A DNA stretch of 42,897 nt, taken from Propionibacteriaceae bacterium. Lineage in GTDB: Bacteria > Actinomycetota > Actinomycetes > Propionibacteriales > Propionibacteriaceae. The translations under genes and the position numbers were made by a program. The stretch lies in the NCBI GenBank assembly GCA_031272505.1, contig JAISTQ010000011.1, forward strand, positions 1 through 42,897, read 5' to 3'. Below the pieces are notes generated by a model. That model ran no database searches and was not told the DNA's origin. It saw only the letters and a list, made by a program, of their open reading frames with translations. Shown here piece after piece: positions 38,168 through 42,897 of the stretch (position 1 is its first letter; every line of letters begins with the position of its first letter).

Positions 38168-39424
38168 ATGGCCAAGATCGTCCTGGGAGTTTCTGGTGGG
38201 ATCGCGGCGTACAAGTCGTGTTATCTGCTCCGGCGGTTGAAAGAAGACGGCCATGACGTCAAGGTTGTCCCCACGGAAAACTCCTTGGAGTTCGTCGGCA
38301 AGTCCACCTGGCAGGCGCTGAGCGGCCATCGGGTGCAGTCGAACGTCTTTGAGGATTCCGAGCGGGTCAACCACGTGCACATCGGGCGGATCGCCGAATT
38401 GGTGATCGTCTGCCCCGCCACCGCTGATCTGATCGCGCGGGCCGCCCAAGGCCGGGCCGTCGATCTGCTCACCAACGTCTTGCTCACCACCTCCTCTCCG
38501 GTGATCATGGTGCCCGCCATGCACACCGAGATGTTCCTGCACCAATCCACCCAGGAGAACATCGCCACCTTGCGCAAGCGCGGGGTGGTGGTGATGAATC
38601 CGGCGGTCGGCCAGTTGACGGGTGACGAAGCCGGCCCCGGCAGGCTGCCCGCCCCGGAGGACATCCTCGCCCTCGTCAACGCGGTGCTCGCCTCGCCCCG
38701 GATCGTGGAGTCGCTGTGCGCCCAGGATTATTCCGGGTGCTCGGTGCTGGTGAACGCCGGGGGCACCCACGAACAGCTTGATCCGGTCCGCTTCCTGGGC
38801 AATTCGTCCTCGGGAAAGATGGGCATCTCCATCGCCCGCGCCGCCTACCAGCGCGGCGCCTGGGTCACCTTGGTGGCCGCGAATATGCTCTTGCCCGCTC
38901 CGGCCGGGGCCCAGGTGGTTCCGGTGAGCACCACCAATGAGCTGCTGCTGGCGATGCGGATGCACGCGCCCGACGCCGATTTCATCATCATGGCGGCCGC
39001 TCCCGCCGACTTCCAGCCCCGCGATCCGACGGGTAAGAAGATCAAGAAGCAGGGCGACGGCGGCATCACCCTGGAGTTGGTGCAGACGCCCGATGTGCTC
39101 AAAGACATCTCGGCCAGCCGGGAAGGCGACCAAGTGGTGGTCGGTTTCGCCGCCGAGACGGTCGACAGCCGCGAAGAGTTGGTCTTCGAGGGGGTGCGCA
39201 AGCTGAAGCGCAAGGGCTGCAACCTGATGATTCTCAACGACGTCTCCGGTGGCGAGGTCTTCGGCGCCGACTACAACGACGCCATCATTGTCTCCGCGGA
39301 AGGCGTGGTCGCCGAGATCGCCGCCTCCAAGGACGTGGTGGCGCACACGATTCTCGACGAGGCGTTCTACGCCGTCCCGTCAAACGAAACCGCCCTCAAC
39401 TACGCCGAAGGCGAGGATGAGTAG
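38168..39424 (+). CDS. coaBC: Bifunctional phosphopantothenoylcysteine decarboxylase/synthase
   Basis: CoaBC, 418 residues, carries out two steps of coenzyme A synthesis: CTP-dependent coupling of cysteine to 4'-phosphopantothenate (CoaB) and FMN-dependent decarboxylation (CoaC). The CoaC part is N-terminal ([18 protein letters not shown], catalytic His71 in [28 protein letters not shown]). The CoaB part starts at about residue 190 ([20 protein letters not shown] and [11 protein letters not shown], then [12 protein letters not shown], and NDVSGG). It starts 9 nt after rpoZ and ends 5 nt before metK. Confidence 0.96.
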   Translation: MAKIVLGVSGGIAAYKSCYLLRRLKEDGHDVKVVPTENSLEFVGKSTWQALSGHRVQSNVFEDSERVNHVHIGRIAELVIVCPATADLIARAAQGRAVDLLTNVLLTTSSPVIMVPAMHTEMFLHQSTQENIATLRKRGVVVMNPAVGQLTGDEAGPGRLPAPEDILALVNAVLASPRIVESLCAQDYSGCSVLVNAGGTHEQLDPVRFLGNSSSGKMGISIARAAYQRGAWVTLVAANMLLPAPAGAQVVPVSTTNELLLAMRMHAPDADFIIMAAAPADFQPRDPTGKKIKKQGDGGITLELVQTPDVLKDISASREGDQVVVGFAAETVDSREELVFEGVRKLKRKGCNLMILNDVSGGEVFGADYNDAIIVSAEGVVAEIAASKDVVAHTILDEAFYAVPSNETALNYAEGEDE

Positions 39425-39429
39425 GGCCG

Positions 39430-40614
39430 ATGAGTAGGCTCTTCACCTCCGAATCCGTCACCGAAGGCCACCCGGACAAGCTGGCCGATTCCATCTCCGA
39501 CGCCGTGCTGGACGCCCTCATCAGCGACGATCCGGCCAGCCGCGTCGCCGTGGAAACTTTGGTCACCACCGGCACCGTGGTGGTCGCCGGCGAAGTGACG
39601 ACGGAGTCCTACGCGGACGTCGCCCAGATCGTCCGGGACCGCATCCTGGAGGTCGGCTACGATTCCTCCGCGAAGAGCTTTGACGGGGGTTCGTGCGGCG
39701 TGCTGGTTTCCATCGGAATGCAGTCGCCGGACATCGCCCAAGGGGTGGATCGGGCCCTGGAGGCCCGCGCCGAGGGCTCACACGACGTGCTCGACGCCCA
39801 GGGTGCTGGCGACCAGGGGCTGATGTTCGGGTACGCCTGCGACGAGACGCCCAACCTGATGCCATTGCCCATTGACGTGGCCCACCGGCTCGCCGAGCAG
39901 CTCGCCTATGTGCGCAAGCAGGGCATCCTCGACTACCTGCTGCCGGACGGCAAGACGCAGGTCACCGTCGAATATGACGGCGGCCGCCCGGTGCGCATCG
40001 ACACCGTGGTCGTTTCCGCCCAGCATCGCGAAGGGGTTGATCTCGCCCGCGTGATCCAGCCCGGCATCGAGGCCGAGGTGATTCAGCCCGTCCTGGAGCG
40101 CTACGACGTCTCCACCGCCGATCTGCGCGTGCTGGTGAATCCCACCGGCAAGTTCGTGATCGGCGGCCCGATGGGCGACGCCGGGCTCACCGGCCGCAAG
40201 ATCATCGTGGACACCTACGGCGGCATGGCCCGCCACGGCGGCGGCGCCTTTTCCGGCAAAGACCCCTCCAAGGTCGACCGCTCCGGCTCCTACGCGATGC
40301 GCTGGGTCGCCAAGCACGTGGTCGCCGCCGGCCTCGCCCGCCGCTGCGAAGTGCAGGTGGCCTACGCCATCGGCCGCGCCCACCCCGTCGGCTTCCACCT
40401 CGACTGCTTCGGCACCGAAGCCGTCCCGCTGCCCGAGCTGGCCCGCGCCCTCCAAGCCACCTTCGACCTCCGCCCCGCCGCCATCATCCGCGACCTCGAC
40501 CTCATCCGCCCCATCTACACCCAAACCACCAACTACGGCCACTTCGGCCGCGAACTCCCCGCCCTCACCTGGGAACACCCCACCCGCCTCACCCCCCTCA
40601 CCAACGCCCTCTAA
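39430..40614 (+). CDS. metK: S-adenosylmethionine synthase
   Basis: Methionine adenosyltransferase, 394 residues, makes AdoMet from methionine and ATP. It starts [20 protein letters not shown], with the ATP-site His in [61 protein letters not shown] and [11 protein letters not shown] are diagnostic. It is complete. It is the last forward gene; priA, usually co-oriented after metK, is convergent here. Confidence 0.98.
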   Translation: MSRLFTSESVTEGHPDKLADSISDAVLDALISDDPASRVAVETLVTTGTVVVAGEVTTESYADVAQIVRDRILEVGYDSSAKSFDGGSCGVLVSIGMQSPDIAQGVDRALEARAEGSHDVLDAQGAGDQGLMFGYACDETPNLMPLPIDVAHRLAEQLAYVRKQGILDYLLPDGKTQVTVEYDGGRPVRIDTVVVSAQHREGVDLARVIQPGIEAEVIQPVLERYDVSTADLRVLVNPTGKFVIGGPMGDAGLTGRKIIVDTYGGMARHGGGAFSGKDPSKVDRSGSYAMRWVAKHVVAAGLARRCEVQVAYAIGRAHPVGFHLDCFGTEAVPLPELARALQATFDLRPAAIIRDLDLIRPIYTQTTNYGHFGRELPALTWEHPTRLTPLTNAL

Positions 40615-40629
40615 CCCACCATTTCGCGC

Positions 40630-40675
40630 ACCCCCTCGCCATGCCATCTATTGGCCCGCTAGACGGCGATGGGGT
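40630..40675. terminator. Possible bidirectional terminator, metK/priA
   Basis: ACCCCCTCGCC (40630-40640) and GGCGATGGGGT (40665-40675) pair over 11 positions with one mismatch, around a 24-nt loop. It reaches into the end of priA. It is placed to serve both convergent genes, but the loop is large and no U-run is present. Confidence 0.4.
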
Positions 40676-42431
40676 CGATTTCGACTTTGACGTAGTCGGG
40701 GAGTTTGCGGGCGGAGCGCATCGCCAGCATGGTTTTCATGGCGGTGGAGAGCGCTGCGCCGTCGGGGAGGGAGGCGGTGACTACGGCGCGGGAGAGCGGG
40801 GGGCCGTGTTCTTCGAGGGGGAGGGGCCAGGGGCCGCGGACGGTGGCGCTGGGTGGGAGTTCGAGCATTCCGAGGGCGTCCAGGAGGGCGGATTCGCGGC
40901 CGGTGAGTTGGGCGAGGCGGACGGCGGGAGGCAGCTGGGCGGCGGTGCGGTCGGCCAGCTCGCGCTCGGCGAAGCCAACCGGGTCGAGCCGCATGAACCC
41001 CTGGATGGCCCGCTCGGAGGGGTTGCCGACCAGCAGCACCGTGCCCCCGTCGGCGGCGGGACGGGTGAGCGCCGCCACTTTGAGCCAGCGCCGCAGCGAC
41101 TCTTCGTCAACGCGCAGATCGGGCCGCATCAGCGTGTAGGTGACGTCGAGGATCACGGTGGCGCTGTAGCCGACGTAAGCCGTCGGCTCCGCGCCTGGGG
41201 TGGCCATCACCAGCGCCGGCTCGTGGGGCACCTCGTCGAGGTGCTTGGTCGCCGACGAGACCATCACCTTGTGGCCGGGGAACGCCTTGCCCAACTCCAG
41301 GGCGGTCTGCGAGACGCCCAACGAGGATTCGCGGCGCGGCACCTGGATCAGCACCGGCCCGGAGGCCAGCCCGGTGCGGATCACTTCGAACACCTCGTGC
41401 GGCAGCCGCCAGCCGGTGGTGAAATCGACCTTCTCGGCGAAATCGTTGATGGACGTCTGCGGCTTCGGGCCCAACTGCCGCATGGTCGCCGCCGGGTGCC
41501 CGATGCTCGTCAGCCAGCCGGTGGCCACCAGCCGCGCCACCTCGGCGGTGCGCGAATAGCCGCAGCAGAGCATTGCCGCCTGCTCCTGCCAGGCCCGCAA
41601 CGCCGCCACCTCCCGCACGTGCGGGTAGGGGGTGCGCTCATTCGCGTAGCTGTCGTTGCCGTCGTCCACCATCGCGATCAAACCCAAATCCTTGATCGGG
41701 GCGTAGACCGCCGACTCGGTGCCCAACACCAGCCGCGCCACCCCGCGTTCAGCCGCCAAGAACGCCCGATACCGCGGTGACGGCCCCTGTTCCGCGCTCA
41801 GCATCACGAAACTGCCGACGCCGAACCGCTGCTTCGCCGCCGCCGCCAGTACCGTCAACGCCAGATTGTCGGGCACCAACAGCAACGCCCCCCGACCGGA
41901 AGCCAAACTCGCCGCCGCCGCCTCCAGCATCCCAGTTGCCCACGGCACCTCCGGCTGGAACACCGGCACCAGCGTCCACGCCGCCCGCGGCCGCCCGCCA
42001 GCCTCCAGCGCCGCCAAAAACTCCGCGCCACCCGGCTCGTCCAGCAAAACCCGCGCCGCCTGGCCCAACTCCGGCTCCTTCACCGCCGACTTCGCCTTCT
42101 CTACCGCCGCATGACGCGGTGGCACCGCGAACCGCAACACGTCCTGCAGCGTCCCCGCATAGTGATCCGCCACCTTGCGGCACAACTGCGCGATCTGCGG
42201 CGCCAAGACCGGCTCGTCCGACACCACCCGCTGCAGCGGCAACAAGCCGTCCCGGGGCTCGTCCTCATCCTCGATCCCCAACACGAAACCACTGCGCTGC
42301 TTCCCCGCAAACGGCACCTGCACCCGGCAGCCCACCACTACCTCCACCCCATCGGGCACCTCATAATCAAACTCCCGATCCAAGTGCGACAACGGCGTAT
42401 CCACCACCACTTTCGCCACTCGAATCGCCAT
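40659..42431 (-). CDS. priA: PriA-like primosomal protein N', helicase motifs lost
   Basis: A PriA-family protein of 590 residues. The N-terminal DNA-binding domain is clear (VVVDTPLSHLDREFDYEVPD, VGCRVQVPFAGKQRSGFVLG, CRKVADHYAGTLQDVLRFAV). In full PriA a Walker A GxTGSGKT and a DEEH box follow. Here the matching places read ARAAWTLVPVFQP-like (RPRAAWTLVPVFQPEVPWAT) and MVDDGNDSY, and the eight-cysteine zinc cluster is missing. Many actinobacterial PriA proteins share this loss, so it probably is not an ATP-dependent helicase but may still help replication restart. It is on the minus strand, convergent with metK. Confidence 0.93.
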   Translation of the reverse strand: MAIRVAKVVVDTPLSHLDREFDYEVPDGVEVVVGCRVQVPFAGKQRSGFVLGIEDEDEPRDGLLPLQRVVSDEPVLAPQIAQLCRKVADHYAGTLQDVLRFAVPPRHAAVEKAKSAVKEPELGQAARVLLDEPGGAEFLAALEAGGRPRAAWTLVPVFQPEVPWATGMLEAAAASLASGRGALLLVPDNLALTVLAAAAKQRFGVGSFVMLSAEQGPSPRYRAFLAAERGVARLVLGTESAVYAPIKDLGLIAMVDDGNDSYANERTPYPHVREVAALRAWQEQAAMLCCGYSRTAEVARLVATGWLTSIGHPAATMRQLGPKPQTSINDFAEKVDFTTGWRLPHEVFEVIRTGLASGPVLIQVPRRESSLGVSQTALELGKAFPGHKVMVSSATKHLDEVPHEPALVMATPGAEPTAYVGYSATVILDVTYTLMRPDLRVDEESLRRWLKVAALTRPAADGGTVLLVGNPSERAIQGFMRLDPVGFAERELADRTAAQLPPAVRLAQLTGRESALLDALGMLELPPSATVRGPWPLPLEEHGPPLSRAVVTASLPDGAALSTAMKTMLAMRSARKLPDYVKVEIDPIAV

Positions 42432-42437
42432 GTGCCC

Positions 42438-42443
42438 AGTCTA
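42438..42443 (-). promoter_or_regulatory. -10 element of priA, leaderless type
   Basis: On the minus strand TAGACT ends 6 nt before the priA ATG. The context TAGACTGGGC is shared with the gltX promoter (12055-12064). Confidence 0.55.
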
Positions 42444-42710
42444 TGCCGGTTGGCCCTCGCCGTGGCAGTCGCTCCGCTCCCGCACCCCGCTGTGCTTGTG
42501 GCCAGTCCCCGTTCTACCGTGATGAGTTGTTGTCGTTTCCCGCGAAAAAAAGTGCAAGAACTCAAATCTGAACGCCTATCTGCCCTCCGCCCCGCGCCCC
42601 CGCATCCCCGCAACTCTGCCCCTCCCTCTGCCATCCCTTCTCCCGCATGTCCATCCGCGCGGGCCAGGCTTCTCGCCATGCACACCCCACGGCCCGCGCC
42701 GACCACTGAA
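42444..42710. other. Non-coding region upstream of priA
   Basis: No gene is supported on either strand. The sequence is C-rich with one A-run (GCGAAAAAAAGTGC near 42542). Apart from the priA promoter at its left edge I see nothing certain. Confidence 0.45.
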
Positions 42711-42765
42711 GAATGAGCGGTTCCGGCGCTATTCCAGCCACTTTTGCCTCCGGAATCGCTCATTC
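42711..42765. terminator. 16-bp hairpin, terminator-like
   Basis: GAATGAGCGGTTCCGG (42711-42726) pairs with CCGGAATCGCTCATTC (42750-42765) over 16 positions, one of them G-U, around a 23-nt loop. TTTC follows on the plus strand. It may end a gene that enters from outside the window on the minus strand, or stand alone. Its left arm is almost identical to part of the rpsG-fusA hairpin. Confidence 0.6.
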
Positions 42766-42897
42766 TTTCACCCGCTCTCTCTTTTGCTCCCTCACTCCTT
42801 TGCGGAGTCGTTTCGCCCTCGGGGATGGTTCGGGTTGTGTCTCTGTTCCATCTCCCCTCCTTTTCGGTGTCGATTCCCCCACTCGCGGGCCAGGCTT
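42766..42897. other. Non-coding right end of window
   Basis: Pyrimidine-rich sequence with no supported gene. CGCGGGCCAGGCTT at 42884-42897 repeats 42658-42671 exactly (14 nt, direct). Confidence 0.4.

Noticed and set aside
42338..42763. Minus-strand open frame over the priA start and the right-end hairpin
   Set aside because: It overlaps priA in another frame, crosses a 16-bp hairpin, and its product has no protein-like pattern.
42658..42897. Attachment site or mobile-element border from the 14-nt direct repeat CGCGGGCCAGGCTT
   Set aside because: Short, GC-rich, with no integrase, transposase or inverted termini nearby. Chance or local duplication is simpler.

Overview
The window is a high-GC chromosomal segment from an actinobacterium. 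I infer an Actinomycetales-type organism, possibly Actinomycetaceae or a relative; the genus cannot be read from the sequence. The evidence is the mIHF-gmk-rpoZ-coaBC-metK block, a zinc-type S14, GTG/TTG starts, -10 boxes (TAGACT, TAGAGT, TATGCT) lying only 6-9 nt before start codons, a PriA that has lost its helicase motifs, and an actinobacterial-style CarA/CarB/PyrD/PyrF set. Nearly everything is core housekeeping DNA. There is no phage, transposase, CRISPR array, rRNA or tRNA gene.

Layout. 1-1780: a 16-bp tandem repeat array, dispersed hairpin repeats, and a two-gene lipoprotein operon (an unknown lipoprotein plus a TlpA/ResA-like thioredoxin lipoprotein). 2043-5840: a large secreted GH3 glycosidase with inverted domain order and C-terminal Ig/Fn3-like domains. 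6107-10654: the str operon (rpsL, rpsG, fusA, tuf) with a promoter, internal hairpins and a strong terminator. 10662-13502: an LtrA-family membrane protein and gltX. 13540-26382: one long S10-spc operon from rpsJ to map (24 genes, many overlapping or spaced by 2-15 nt), with a promoter and leader. 26386-26638: a facing pair of dispersed repeats. 26682-30330: two overlapping genes for membrane Ser/Thr kinases that share an unusual extracellular domain. 30360-36708: carA-carB-pyrD-pyrF, four pyrimidine genes. 36861-40614: mihF, gmk, rpoZ, coaBC, metK. 40659-42431: priA on the opposite strand, convergent with metK. 42444-42897: non-coding, with a 16-bp hairpin.

The least ordinary parts are these. 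First, a roughly 90-nt intergenic repeat family (five good copies plus relics) whose small hairpins differ between copies by compensatory changes; it sits mostly at operon ends, often as facing pairs, and its left end appears to have seeded the 16-bp tandem array. Second, the kinase pair with homologous C-terminal extracellular domains that look like the LiaF/PspC 'toast-rack' type rather than PASTA. Third, a ribosomal protein L4 with an acidic Ala/Glu tail of over 100 residues. Fourth, terminator-like hairpins inside the str operon.

Functionally, the genes make the translation machinery (ribosomal proteins, EF-G, EF-Tu, GluRS, SecY, MAP) and supply nucleotides and cofactors (UMP, GMP to GDP, AMP to ADP, CoA, AdoMet). 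The kinase pair could link envelope state to growth, but that is inference from position and domain content. All calls are from reading the sequence; no database search was run.
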